From an uncultured Coriobacteriales bacterium (GTDB taxonomy: Bacteria; Actinomycetota; Coriobacteriia; Coriobacteriales; UMGS124): a stretch of DNA of 23,992 nucleotides. Below the pieces are notes generated by a model, which did no database searches, was not told the origin of the DNA, and saw only the letters and a list, made by a program, of their open reading frames with translations. Position numbers and translations under genes: made by a program. Location: assembly GCA_902464015.1 (NCBI GenBank), contig CABQHM010000050.1, positions 1-23,992 on the forward strand, read 5' to 3'. Positions 1 to 7,434 of this stretch are shown here, piece after piece. Positions within the stretch are counted from its first letter, which is position 1, and each line of letters starts with the position of its first letter.

Positions 1-1776
1 GCTGAGCTTTGTGCCCCAGGCTGCCTCGAACTTCGCGACGACCTCGGGGTTTGCCACCTTCTGGTAGCCGGTGAAGTCGGTGGGCATGGCACCCATGTCG
101 CAGGCGCCCTGCACGTTGTTTTGGCCGCGGAAGGGGTTCACGCCGCAGCCCTCGCGTCCCAGCTTGCCGCAGGCCATGGCGATGTTGGAGAGCGCCATGA
201 CGCCTTCGGTGCCGCTGGAGTGCTCAGTCACGCCCAGACAGTAGAGGATGGGGGCGCGCTCGGCACGTGCGTACATGTGGGCGGCGGCCACGAGGTCGCC
301 CTCGCGGATGCCGCAGATGCGTGCGACCTTGTCGGGCGTGTAGTCGGCCACGAGCGCCTCGAGGGCCTCGAACCCTTCGGTCTTCTGCGCGATGAAGTCG
401 CGGTCCACGAGGCCGTCGCGCACCATAACGTTGACCATGCCGTTGGCAAAGGCCACATTGGTGCCGGGATTCAGCTTGAGATGGATGTCTGCCTGCGCGG
501 CGAGTTTGATGTCGCGCGGGTCCACCACGATGAGCTTGCAGCCGCGCTCCACAGCGGCGCGAATCTGCATGCCCAGGACCGGGTGCGCCTCCTCGGGGTT
601 GGAGCCCACGAGCAGGATGATGTCGGCCTTTTGCGTGATGTCGTCGATGGTGTTGGTCATTGCGCCCGAACCGAGTGTGGTTGCCAGACCGGCAACGGTG
701 GGGGCGTGTCAAACACGTGCGCAGTTGTCGACGTTGTTCGTCTCGAATGCGCACCTCGCCATCTTCTCGAGCAGGTAGATATCCTCGTTGGTGGAACGAG
801 AGCAGGCAAAGGCGGCAAGCGCGTCGCCGCCGTGGGCCTGCTTGATCTCGCCGAACTTGGAGGCGATGAGGTCAAGCGCCTCGTCCCAGCTCGCAGGCTC
901 AAACTCGCCCGTCCCATGGTTCTTGATGAGTGGGGTGCGCAGACGCTCCTTGCAGTCGACGAAGTCAAAGCTTGCCGAGCGGCCCTTAACGCACAGCATC
1001 GATTTGTTCGTGGGTCCGGGCGCCGCCTGGACGTCGACGATCTTGTTGTCGCGCACCACCAGGTCGAGCTGGCAGCCCACAGCGCAGTGCGGGCACGTGG
1101 TGCGCACGCGATGGGTGTCAAACTCGCAGTAGTTCTCGCGACGCTTTTCCATGAGGGCGCCGGTCGGGCAGGCCTGGGCGCAGTTGCCGCAGCTCTCGCA
1201 CTGGGTCGTGCGCCAGTCGGGCCCGAAGGGCGCTTCGATCGTGGTACGCACGCCGCGCTTGCCCGCGTGCAGCGCATGTGCCCGCGCCTGCGTGTTGCAG
1301 GCTCCCACACAGCGCTGGCACGCGATGCACAGGTTGGGGTCGTAGCGCAGGAAGGGGTTCGCGTCGAGCACGGGCTGCTTGGGCGCATCCACCTTGTAGG
1401 GCGTCTGTGTCACGCCGACGTGGCGGCACACGGCCTGCAGCTCGCAGGCACCGTTCTTGTGGCAGGAGAAGCAATAGTGCGTCGAGTTGAGGTTGTGGCG
1501 CGAAAGCACGAGCTCAAGGGCACATTTGCGGGCCGCCTGCACGCGCGGGGTGTCGGTCGACACCGTCATGCCCTCTCGGGCGGGGGTGTTGCATGCGGCC
1601 AAGAGGCTCGCCTGCCCGGCAACCTCGACCACGCACACGCGGCACGACGCCGCGGCGCTGCAGCCCTGCAGGAAGCACAGCGTGGGTATATAGATGCCCG
1701 CCTTCTTTGCGGCGTCGAGGATGGTTGCGCCTTCGGGCACCTCCACAGCAATGCCGTCGATTGTGAGCTTAAGCAT
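1..1776 (-). CDS. fdhA: Formate dehydrogenase, catalytic (alpha) subunit, selenocysteine-containing; 3' end beyond the window
   Basis: Oxidises formate to CO2 (or the reverse) at a Mo/W-bis-MGD centre. Starts at ATG 1776 behind GGAAGG; 592 codons are in the window and the C-terminus lies beyond base 1. Visible order: NuoG-like [2Fe-2S] ferredoxin (Cys34, 39, 45, 48, 62), a His/Cys cluster site (H100, C102, C105, C111, C117), two [4Fe-4S] motifs (CIACQRCVGAC at 150-160, CESCGNCAQAC at 193-203), then the Mo-domain cluster (CPHCAVGC, 228-235). Codon 356 is TGA (711-709), in the context NNVDNCARV-U-HAPTVAGL. The same frame continues open to base 1 with family motifs such as CGVNPFRGQNNVQGACDMG. 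No signal peptide is seen, so it is probably cytosolic. Its start overlaps the stop of the upstream flavoprotein by 8 bp, so the two are probably co-translated. The class is certain; the symbol is by analogy. Confidence 0.95.
680..711 (-). promoter_or_regulatory. Selenocysteine UGA codon and bacterial SECIS hairpin
   Basis: TGA lies at 711-709 on the minus strand. Twelve bases later comes a perfect 6-bp stem, GTTGCC/GGCAAC (696-691 with 685-680), closed by a GGTCT loop. From memory, the E. coli fdhF SECIS element has the same GGUCU loop, and UGA-to-loop spacing looks the same (18 nt). SelB binds this type of loop. The protein alignment runs straight through the codon, so this is recoding and not a frameshift or a truncated gene. 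Confidence 0.93.
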
Positions 1777-3607
1777 ATTGGATCCTTCCGTCGGCAAGCG
1801 TGCCGCAGCCAAAGTGGTCGCATCGCAGGCACCTGCTGCATTCCTGCGTTGCCTCTTCGAGACTCATCGGCTCCTCGACGCCTTCGAAGTCGTGCTTGCG
1901 CACGCGCGCCGGGCGCTCGGCGATGTTGACGCGTCCCTTGGGCGTGCGGTCGTTGGGCAAGGGGGCAGGGGCTTTCACGTCGCAGTCGAGCTTGTGGTGA
2001 TATCCCAGGTACTCGTCGATGTTGCGCGCTGCCACCTTGCCGGCACCGATGGCCTTGATGACGGTCGCCGGTCCCGTCTGACAGTCGCCGCCCACAAAGA
2101 TGCCGGGCATGTTAGGCACTTCAAGCTGGGGGTTTGCGATGAAGGCGCCACGCGAGGCTGGCATGCCGAACTCCTCGAAGGGGGCGCTCACGATGTCTTG
2201 TCCCACGGCGATGAGGATGACGTCGGCCTCCACACGCTGCTGAGGCTTGGACGCGTCGACAGGCGCGGGCCTGCCCTTACTCACGGGGCCGATCATCTGG
2301 GGCTGCACTACGAGGGCACGGCAATGGCCGGTCTCGTCGGCTTCGATGGCGACGGGTGACATGAGCGTCATCATCTCCACGCCTTCGCCGATGGCGCTCT
2401 CCACCTCGCTGGGAAGGGCGGTCATGTCCTCGAGCCTGCGGCGATAGACGACGCTGACCTCCTCGGCGCCGGCACGCACGCTTGTGCGGGCGCAGTCCAT
2501 GGCAACGTTGCCGCCGCCGATGACCGCGACCTTTTTGCCGGTGAAATCGGGAATCTGCCCGTCGCCAATGCCGCGCAGAAGGTCGACCGCCGAGCTCACG
2601 CCCACGGTGTCGGCCCCCTCCAGGCGCAACTTTTTGCCAACGTGGGCGCCGATGGCGACGTAGACGGCGTCGTGGGCGGCAGCGATGGCGCGCATCTCCT
2701 CGCAGCCCACGTGCGTCTCGTAGCGCACCTCGATGTTGGGGAGGCTGCAAATGGCGCGCACATCCTCGTCGAGGCGGGCGCGGGGGAAGCGGTAGGCTGG
2801 GATGCCGTAGCGCATCATGCCGCCCGCTTGCTTCTTTTCTTCGAAAACGGTGACGTTGTGCCCCATGAGGGCCAAAAAGTAGGCGCAGGTGAGGCCTGAG
2901 GGGCCGGCGCCGATGACGGCAATCTTGCGGCCGGTGTCAACGCCGGGTGCAGGTACGGCGACCTTGTCGGCCGCGAGCTGGTCGACGGCGAACTTTTTGA
3001 TGCCGCGGATGTTGACGGGGGCGTCGATGAGCGTGCGGCGGCACCGCGTCTCGCAGGGATGCTCGCACACCAGCGCGCAGGCGGTGGGGAAGGGGTTGTC
3101 CTTGCGGATGTGCGCGATGGCGCCGGCGTAGTCGCCCTGCGCGGTGAGGGCGATGTAGCCCGGTACGTCGACGTGCGCGGGGCACATTGTCTCGCAGGGC
3201 ACGGTCTGGCGCACGGCGTCGCCGCAGTGGCCCTGCTCGATGTGGCTTGCGTATTCGTCGGCAAAGTCATCCATGCCGGCAAGCACCTGACGGGCCGTCT
3301 CGTAGCCTATGGCGCAGTCCGACGCGTCGCGGATGACCTCGGCCAGGGCTCGTGCGTTGGCCAGAGTTTGGGCGTCCGCCTCGCAGTTTGCGATTTTGCC
3401 AAGCATGCGGGCAAGTTGGGGCAGGCCGTCGCGGCATGGCACGCACTTGCCGCATGTCTGCGACGCGCCCACCTGCGCGAGCGTCACCTGGAGCGCCACG
3501 GGGCACATGCCCGCCGGTGTCGCGGCGAGGCGGCGTGTGAACTCGTCCATCACTGCGGCGTTCTTGGTGTCCGCAGAAGTCTTGGGTACCACTGAAAGTT
3601 TGCTCAC
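1769..3607 (-). CDS. NuoF-tail/GltD-like NAD(P)-dependent FAD and Fe-S oxidoreductase, formate dehydrogenase partner
   Basis: A 612-residue flavoprotein likely to pass electrons between the formate dehydrogenase and NAD(P)H. In order: the iron-sulfur tail of NuoF without its FMN/NADH fold (SQTCGKCVPCRDG, about 49-61, plus C75); a GltD/dihydropyrimidine-dehydrogenase type N-terminal cluster domain (PCETMCPAHVDVPGY at 137-151, CEHPCETRCRR at 181-191); an FAD Rossmann fold (IAVIGAGPSGL, 229-239); an NAD(P) Rossmann fold (VAVIGGGNVAMDCA, about 350); and a Cys-rich C-terminus (CSRCLRCDHFGCG). The start is taken as GTG 3607 behind GGGAG, seven bases away; an in-frame codon 16 residues further upstream has no such site. 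It is first in the operon with fdhA. Glutamate synthase small subunit is the main look-alike, but no large subunit is nearby and the NuoF-type tail argues against it. Confidence 0.85.
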   Translation of the reverse strand: MSKLSVVPKTSADTKNAAVMDEFTRRLAATPAGMCPVALQVTLAQVGASQTCGKCVPCRDGLPQLARMLGKIANCEADAQTLANARALAEVIRDASDCAIGYETARQVLAGMDDFADEYASHIEQGHCGDAVRQTVPCETMCPAHVDVPGYIALTAQGDYAGAIAHIRKDNPFPTACALVCEHPCETRCRRTLIDAPVNIRGIKKFAVDQLAADKVAVPAPGVDTGRKIAVIGAGPSGLTCAYFLALMGHNVTVFEEKKQAGGMMRYGIPAYRFPRARLDEDVRAICSLPNIEVRYETHVGCEEMRAIAAAHDAVYVAIGAHVGKKLRLEGADTVGVSSAVDLLRGIGDGQIPDFTGKKVAVIGGGNVAMDCARTSVRAGAEEVSVVYRRRLEDMTALPSEVESAIGEGVEMMTLMSPVAIEADETGHCRALVVQPQMIGPVSKGRPAPVDASKPQQRVEADVILIAVGQDIVSAPFEEFGMPASRGAFIANPQLEVPNMPGIFVGGDCQTGPATVIKAIGAGKVAARNIDEYLGYHHKLDCDVKAPAPLPNDRTPKGRVNIAERPARVRKHDFEGVEEPMSLEEATQECSRCLRCDHFGCGTLADGRIQYA

Positions 3608-3626
3608 TGCTGCTCTCCCTCGATAC

Positions 3627-3655
3627 GTAATTGGCACAGCGTACCAGTTCGTCAA
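3627..3655 (-). promoter_or_regulatory. Possible promoter of the formate dehydrogenase operon
   Basis: On the minus strand a good -35, TTGACG (3655-3650), is followed after 17 bp by a poor -10, AATTAC (3632-3627). Transcription would start only about 13 nt before GTG 3607, just including the ribosome-binding site. The spacing is right but the -10 is weak, so this is tentative. Confidence 0.3.
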
Positions 3656-3678
3656 GGGTAAGTTGCAATGACTTCGTG

Positions 3679-3713
3679 AAGGGCCGCCCGACGGCTGTCT
3701 GAGCGGCCCTTTT
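3679..3713 (-). terminator. Hairpin terminator after apt
   Basis: GGGCCGC (3681-3687) pairs perfectly with GCGGCCC (3703-3709), extended by AA/TT at the base. It lies just beyond the apt stop codon and before the formate dehydrogenase operon. The T-tract is short on the minus strand (two) and longer on the plus strand (four), so strength and direction are uncertain. The position fits the end of apt. Confidence 0.55.
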
Positions 3714-3719
3714 GGGATG

Positions 3720-4250
3720 TTATTTCACCTTAACTGCAGAGAATACCTCGGCGTCAGTGACCTCGGCGATGGTCTGGCGAGGGTGCAGGAACTCGAGCTC
3801 CATGAGGAAGGCGAGACCGCCGACATGCGCGCCCAGGCGCTCGACGAGCTTGACCTGTGCAACGGCGGTGCCGCCCGTGGCCATGAGGTCGTCGACGATG
3901 AGAACGACGTCGTCCTTGTCCAGGGCGTCCTCGTGCAGCTCGAGCGTGGCGGTGCCGTACTCCAGCGCGTAGTCCTCGCTGATGGTGGCGCGGGGAAGCT
4001 TGCCGGGCTTGCGGGCCGGCACGAAGCCCGCTTTCAGGCGGTAGGCCACGGGTGCGCCTAGCATGAAGCCGCGCGCCTCGGCGCCGACGACCTTCGTGAT
4101 GCCCTTGCCCTCAAAAGCCTCGGCGATCTCGTCGACGAGTGCGCCGAAGGCCTCGGCGTCCTTGAACAGCGTGGTGACATCCTTGAAGATGACGCCGGGG
4201 GTGGGGTAGTCGGGGATGGAGACGATCTTGCTCTCAAAGTCGTAGGCCAT
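3720..4250 (-). CDS. apt: Adenine phosphoribosyltransferase
   Basis: Purine salvage: adenine + PRPP gives AMP + pyrophosphate, in the cytosol. The 176 residues are a normal full length. The PRPP-binding loop VVLIVDDLMATGGTA is at 115-129, the conserved IPDYPTPGVIFKD stretch is at 12-24, and GAEARGFMLG at 56-65 contributes to the active site. ATG 4250 is chosen because GGGAGG lies seven bases upstream and the family starts here; the frame stays open upstream to 4568, but that part is unconserved and falls in the repeat described below. It appears to be transcribed alone, with a hairpin after its stop. Confidence 0.95.
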   Translation of the reverse strand: MAYDFESKIVSIPDYPTPGVIFKDVTTLFKDAEAFGALVDEIAEAFEGKGITKVVGAEARGFMLGAPVAYRLKAGFVPARKPGKLPRATISEDYALEYGTATLELHEDALDKDDVVLIVDDLMATGGTAVAQVKLVERLGAHVGGLAFLMELEFLHPRQTIAEVTDAEVFSAVKVK

Positions 4251-4358
4251 GGTGGTCCTCCCATACGCGCCGCGGCGCCGGCTCAGCGTGGTTTGCACAA
4301 ACGCTCCTATTCTAAACCATTGGGTCGAATGCGCTCGTGTGTCCTGGAAATTGTTATC

Positions 4359-4583
4359 ATGCTTTCCGGACGGCTGCCCGGGCGCGCGGGCGGCGCCTCC
4401 CAAAATGGCGGGAGGTGGAAGACTCGGGACATCACGTGGCTGTTTGACCTCGCAAGGTCGCTTTTTGGCTTGACGGGGGTTGTCTCGGAGATGCTTTGGG
4501 AACGAAGGCGGGGCGCTTATGAGTATCGCCCCCGCCATCTCGCTCCCAAGCGCAGCGGAAAGACGCACAAAAAAAGCCGCTAG
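4359..4583 (+). CDS. Small conserved reading frame in repeat copy 1, function unknown
   Basis: Seventy-four codons from ATG 4359, encoding a basic peptide with a short hydrophobic stretch (DITWLFDLARSLFGL) and an Arg/Lys-rich tail (ERRRGAYEYRPRHLAPKRS). Copy 2 at 7605 has exactly the same length with no indels. After codon 20, about eleven codons differ silently and about eight change the residue, which favours translation on this strand; the opposite strand shows clearly more residue changes. Against it: no Shine-Dalgarno sequence precedes ATG 4359. A GGGAGG lies inside the frame at 4410-4415, but the ATG that follows it in copy 2 is CGG here, so this copy may have lost its start. The stop lies inside a terminator stem. 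I do not recognise the peptide. Confidence 0.4.
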   Translation: MLSGRLPGRAGGASQNGGRWKTRDITWLFDLARSLFGLTGVVSEMLWERRRGAYEYRPRHLAPKRSGKTHKKSR

Positions 4584-4608
4584 AGGCTGGTACCCTTACT
4601 AGCGGCTT
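4569..4608 (-). terminator. Strong intrinsic terminator of the surface-protein operon
   Basis: AAGCCGCTAG (4574-4583) pairs perfectly with CTAGCGGCTT (4599-4608). On the minus strand the stem runs into seven T (A-run at 4569-4575). It lies about 130 bp beyond the stop of the exported-protein gene. The stop codon of the plus-strand small frame falls inside the stem. Confidence 0.85.
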
Positions 4609-4614
4609 AACCCT

Positions 4615-4661
4615 GTAACGGCGTCGCCCGTTTCACCCCCGGGCTTCCGTCTGCCTATTAT
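4615..4661 (-). ncRNA. Conserved hairpin block in the 3' UTR, candidate structured RNA element (copy 1)
   Basis: Forty-seven bases that match 7862-7908 with one mismatch, while the flanks differ much more. The block folds: ACGG (4618-4621) with CCGT (4647-4650), and inside it GCCCG (4626-4630) with CGGGC (4640-4644). The single difference is in the loop. On the minus strand it sits in the surface operon transcript between the stop codon and the terminator. I know no RNA family that it fits. It could be a 3' UTR regulatory or stability element, or a DNA site. Confidence 0.4.
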
Positions 4662-4662
4662 G

Positions 4663-4696
4663 GTGCCCCATGACGATGATTCCTGTCATGGGGCAC
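4663..4696. repeat. Perfect 12-bp inverted repeat
   Basis: GTGCCCCATGAC (4663-4674) and GTCATGGGGCAC (4685-4696) are perfect complements around a 10-base loop. It sits between the exported-protein stop and the conserved hairpin, with no T-tract on either side, so it is not a clear terminator. The copy at 7910-7943 has decayed pairing. Role unknown. Confidence 0.7.
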
Positions 4697-4735
4697 AAAT
4701 AAAAACTCGTATGTGGAAGCTTGCCTCCACGCATT

Positions 4736-5803
4736 TTAACTGATACGGAAGTCTCCCTCAATTGGGTCGAACCCGAACCAATGGAAGCCGTCGATGTCGT
4801 AAGAAGTGGCTGCGACAGGATATGCTCTAACGCCCTGCTTATACCAGAAACTGTCTATGCCGATTGCTTGGCCGTAAATTACCCCCGACCAGAAAATGCA
4901 ATGGTTTCCGCTTGTAATGATAAAGCCTGTGATGTATCTACCGTTCTCGGTACCGGTGGGGGCATGGTCGAGGTTGGTGAGGAAAAGGTGGTTCACCTTC
5001 CGATAACCGCCGTCTACTGTAAGGATGTACTGTTCGGTATCCCACTGGAACGCATAAGCCTTGTCGCCTTCTTCGGTGCTGATATGCTGGTTGCATATCA
5101 CGGCGGTGCTATCGGTTCCAGGTGTAGAGCCTGCGTCAGTCTCTGTGGATGGCGCTTGCAACGACGATGGCTCGCCCGTCACGCAGTCCACGCTGCCGGT
5201 GACGCGGTAGGTTTTCGGGTTGGGAAGAGATTCGGGGTCCCAGGGATTACTCCCCGTCACTATGAGCAGCCCGCCGTCCTGTCCGCAGAAGGCGTAGCAC
5301 ATGAGATATATGGTGTCACCGTAGGCTGTGACGGCGGGGGAGGTGTAGGGGCCGGCTTGGTATGCGACGAAAGGGCCCCCGTCGTCGCCGATATCCTCGA
5401 TGCGCTGGAAACCGTATGAGCCACCCTGCTCGATGGGAGTATTGAGGACGAAGGTGTCGTTGAGTATGTATGCGTTGACGGCGTCTTCTAATGCTTCTTC
5501 ACTTGCTATGGACGCGGCCCCGTTGGCTTCGTAGTGGAACGCTGTGGCAGCGAAATCGTCTCCAAGGTAAAAGGCATCGTAGGTTTGGCCGTTTGCCCCA
5601 TCTCCGTACTGCTCGTCTTTGAAGTTGAAATACGTATATGCCGAAAGTGAGCCAAACGAAGGATGTTGATGGTCGGAGACGTTGATCTGCCCGGTCTCGT
5701 CAGCCATGGCGTGTCGAGTGCTTCCTGCTGTAACGATGCCGCCAAGAGCGAGGGTCGCCGCCATGGTTAACTTGAGGGCCGAACGTCGGGTTATGTCATG
5801 CAT
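4736..5803 (-). CDS. Exported protein of unknown function with probable Tat signal peptide
   Basis: A 355-residue protein that I do not recognise. The N-terminus has a twin-arginine motif (TRRSALK, 5-11), a hydrophobic stretch (12-25) and a likely cleavage site after AMA (34), so Tat export is likely though not certain. The mature part is rich in aromatic residues, Gly and Asp; short sequences such as YGFQRIEDIGDD and the end WFGFDPIEGDFRI suggest a beta-rich extracellular fold. No anchor, catalytic motif or transmembrane helix is seen after the signal. ATG 5803 follows a strong AGGAGG. It starts 24 bp after the SLH-protein gene, so the two form an operon and may act together at the cell surface. 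The last 14 codons recur as a relic at 7985. Confidence 0.85.
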   Translation of the reverse strand: MHDITRRSALKLTMAATLALGGIVTAGSTRHAMADETGQINVSDHQHPSFGSLSAYTYFNFKDEQYGDGANGQTYDAFYLGDDFAATAFHYEANGAASIASEEALEDAVNAYILNDTFVLNTPIEQGGSYGFQRIEDIGDDGGPFVAYQAGPYTSPAVTAYGDTIYLMCYAFCGQDGGLLIVTGSNPWDPESLPNPKTYRVTGSVDCVTGEPSSLQAPSTETDAGSTPGTDSTAVICNQHISTEEGDKAYAFQWDTEQYILTVDGGYRKVNHLFLTNLDHAPTGTENGRYITGFIITSGNHCIFWSGVIYGQAIGIDSFWYKQGVRAYPVAATSYDIDGFHWFGFDPIEGDFRIS

Positions 5804-5827
5804 GGAAACCTCCTACTGACCGTTTGC

Positions 5828-7369
5828 TTAGAGAATGGTTGGGGCGTTGGCACGACCCCAACTGTTGGACATGCTGTAGCTATTACCTGATGCTCCATAA
5901 TTTGAGAGCATCCCATTTTCACCATACAAACGCCAGTTCCCGAAGCATTTAAATGCATAGCATGCGTTAGAGCGTCCATTATAAAAGCTACCGGAGTTAT
6001 ACCACATGATGCTGGTGTCGGTTAGAGAGGTGCTATCCTTGTAGCTATAGCCAATGATGTAGAACTGGCTATTCACGACTGGGACGTAGCGGTCAATTTT
6101 CCCATCATGAATATGATAATAAGACTCCATACTACTTACACCTCGCCACCACCCAGTCAAGCTCTGCAAGAACTGGTGTTCCGGGCTTGTTCCCTCGTAT
6201 CCGCCAAGTGCCACAGCTAGCATCTTTGCTGCTTCGGCTCGCGTGGCGTTTGACTGCGGGTTGAGGGAGACGGGGGCGGTTGCAGTGCCTGCCATGATAC
6301 CCGCGCCTGCAGCCCACGAGACGGCGTTCCACGCATAGTCGTCCACGCTGTAGCCATCATGCCAACGGCTTGGGCTGACCCCGCCGCTTGGATACCCTGC
6401 GTTGCGCCACAGCATGGTGCATAGTTGCTCACGCGTGATACAGTCATCGGGGCCAAACCAGTTGGTGCCATCGTAGCCGGTGACGATGCCTTGCGAGGCG
6501 CACCAGTCAATTGCTTTCTTTGCCCAATGCTTGCTTGTGTCCGAGAATCCGGCCGAAGGGGCGCTCGGGCACCCGGCGTTGCGCCACAGCATTGCGGCGA
6601 GTTCGGCGCGCGTGAGGCTGTCTTCGGGCCCGAAAAGCCCAGTGAGGTTCCCGTTGGAATCCTTATAACCGCTGACGAGTCCCTGGTTGCTCGCCCAACG
6701 CACATAGGGGGCGTACCAGGCACTTGAAGGCACGTCGGTGAAGGTGGTGCCGCTTATGGCGTAGGTCTCGATACCTGCCTCGTCGGCATCCTGCGCTGAT
6801 GCTTGTTCATCTGGCGTAATCTCGCCTGTTGCTGCGGGGTCCTTTATGGTGTTGTCATCGGCCTTGTCGGATGGTCCGGCGTCGCTGCCCGCAGGCCCTT
6901 CTGGCTCTGTGCCGGTGGTTGTATCGTCCGGCTTCTGCGAATCATCGCCCGTAGTTTTATCAGAGTCTCCATTTGGGCCTGCGGGCGTTTCGGCGTCTGG
7001 TTGCTTGCTGTTCTCATCGCCAGGGACACCCTCTCCGCCGGTCGTGCTTCCGGATGGATTATTCCCATCATCAGGTTCGGACGGTGGTTGGGGCACCCCT
7101 GTGCTGTCGTTGGACGCATCGCTGTCGGTGGCAGGTTTATCTGCGTTATCAGGGGGCATGGTCGCATCGGCGCCGGCACCTTGTTCGTCATCGAGTGTTT
7201 GCGCGGTTTCGCTTATGGCGGTTTGGTTGATGCCGCCTGCGCTTTCGGCGTATGCCGAGGTTGTGGCGGCTGCCGTGCTCACGGCGAGGAGAAGTGCCAG
7301 TGCAAAGGCCTTGCTTTGAGGTGAGGTGGCGACTGCTTTTGCGAAGAGAAGTTTTCCCGACGATTCCAT
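5828..7369 (-). CDS. SLH-domain cell-surface protein with unknown C-terminal domain
   Basis: A 513-residue secreted protein. Signal peptide 1-41 (hydrophobic AFALALLLAV, cleavage after AYA); a low-complexity Pro/Asp/Gly/Thr/Ser linker of about 150 residues (45-200); three SLH repeats (about 207-266, 272-325, 335-388), each with the LTRAE/ITREQ/ATRAE-type core; then a C-terminal domain (about 395-513) rich in Tyr, Trp and Ser that I cannot place. SLH domains bind pyruvylated secondary wall polymer, so the protein is expected to sit on the cell wall. ATG 7369 follows GGAGG at 11 bases, rather long; an in-frame ATG at 7429 has no ribosome-binding site and falls at the promoter. It is first in the operon with the exported protein. 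The C-terminal domain is probably the functional end. Confidence 0.88.
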   Translation of the reverse strand: MESSGKLLFAKAVATSPQSKAFALALLLAVSTAAATTSAYAESAGGINQTAISETAQTLDDEQGAGADATMPPDNADKPATDSDASNDSTGVPQPPSEPDDGNNPSGSTTGGEGVPGDENSKQPDAETPAGPNGDSDKTTGDDSQKPDDTTTGTEPEGPAGSDAGPSDKADDNTIKDPAATGEITPDEQASAQDADEAGIETYAISGTTFTDVPSSAWYAPYVRWASNQGLVSGYKDSNGNLTGLFGPEDSLTRAELAAMLWRNAGCPSAPSAGFSDTSKHWAKKAIDWCASQGIVTGYDGTNWFGPDDCITREQLCTMLWRNAGYPSGGVSPSRWHDGYSVDDYAWNAVSWAAGAGIMAGTATAPVSLNPQSNATRAEAAKMLAVALGGYEGTSPEHQFLQSLTGWWRGVSSMESYYHIHDGKIDRYVPVVNSQFYIIGYSYKDSTSLTDTSIMWYNSGSFYNGRSNACYAFKCFGNWRLYGENGMLSNYGASGNSYSMSNSWGRANAPTIL

Positions 7370-7395
7370 ACCCGTATCTACCTCCAATTGTCTTA

Positions 7396-7415
7396 GGGAC
7401 TTGCCGGCAGGTCCC
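7396..7415. promoter_or_regulatory. 20-bp near-perfect palindrome in the leader of the surface operon
   Basis: GGGACTTGCCGGCAGGTCCC reads the same on both strands except for one base pair. It lies between the predicted promoter and the start codon at 7369, so it could be a repressor operator or a leader hairpin. There is no T-tract after it. Confidence 0.5.
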
Positions 7416-7434
7416 AATGTTTCAGACATGGTTC

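Larger units (their letters stand above)
4351..4779. repeat. Imperfect direct repeat, copy 1 (about 430 bp), left of the surface-protein operon
   Basis: This stretch matches 7597-8028 in the same orientation over its whole length, from a shared TTGTTATCATG to a shared GGGTCGAACCCGAACC. It contains, left to right, a 74-codon plus-strand reading frame, a minus-strand terminator, a strongly conserved hairpin block (4615-4661), an inverted repeat (4663-4696), and the 3' end of the exported-protein gene that stops at 4736. Similarity is uneven: near-identical in the first 70 bp and in the hairpin block, and looser between. That suggests an old duplication with parts under selection, not a recent copy. 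Confidence 0.9.

Noticed and set aside
1..711. Formate dehydrogenase as a pseudogene interrupted by a stop
   Set aside because: The frame continues for 236 codons after TGA with family motifs and a SECIS hairpin.
121..1929. A 602-codon open frame on the plus strand
   Set aside because: It lies opposite the formate dehydrogenase, whose Cys motifs, Sec site and ribosome-binding site are clear. The plus-strand translation is Ala/Gly/His-rich with no family features, a usual shadow in high-GC DNA.
3720..4568. Longer apt starting 106 codons upstream
   Set aside because: The extra part is unconserved, has no ribosome-binding site and runs through the repeat. ATG 4250 has GGGAGG and the family start.
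4615..4661. Twister, hammerhead or riboswitch-like RNA in the conserved block
   Set aside because: A short AAGCCCGG stretch recalls twister, but the remaining conserved bases and the pseudoknots are not there. No CUGAUGA core for a hammerhead.
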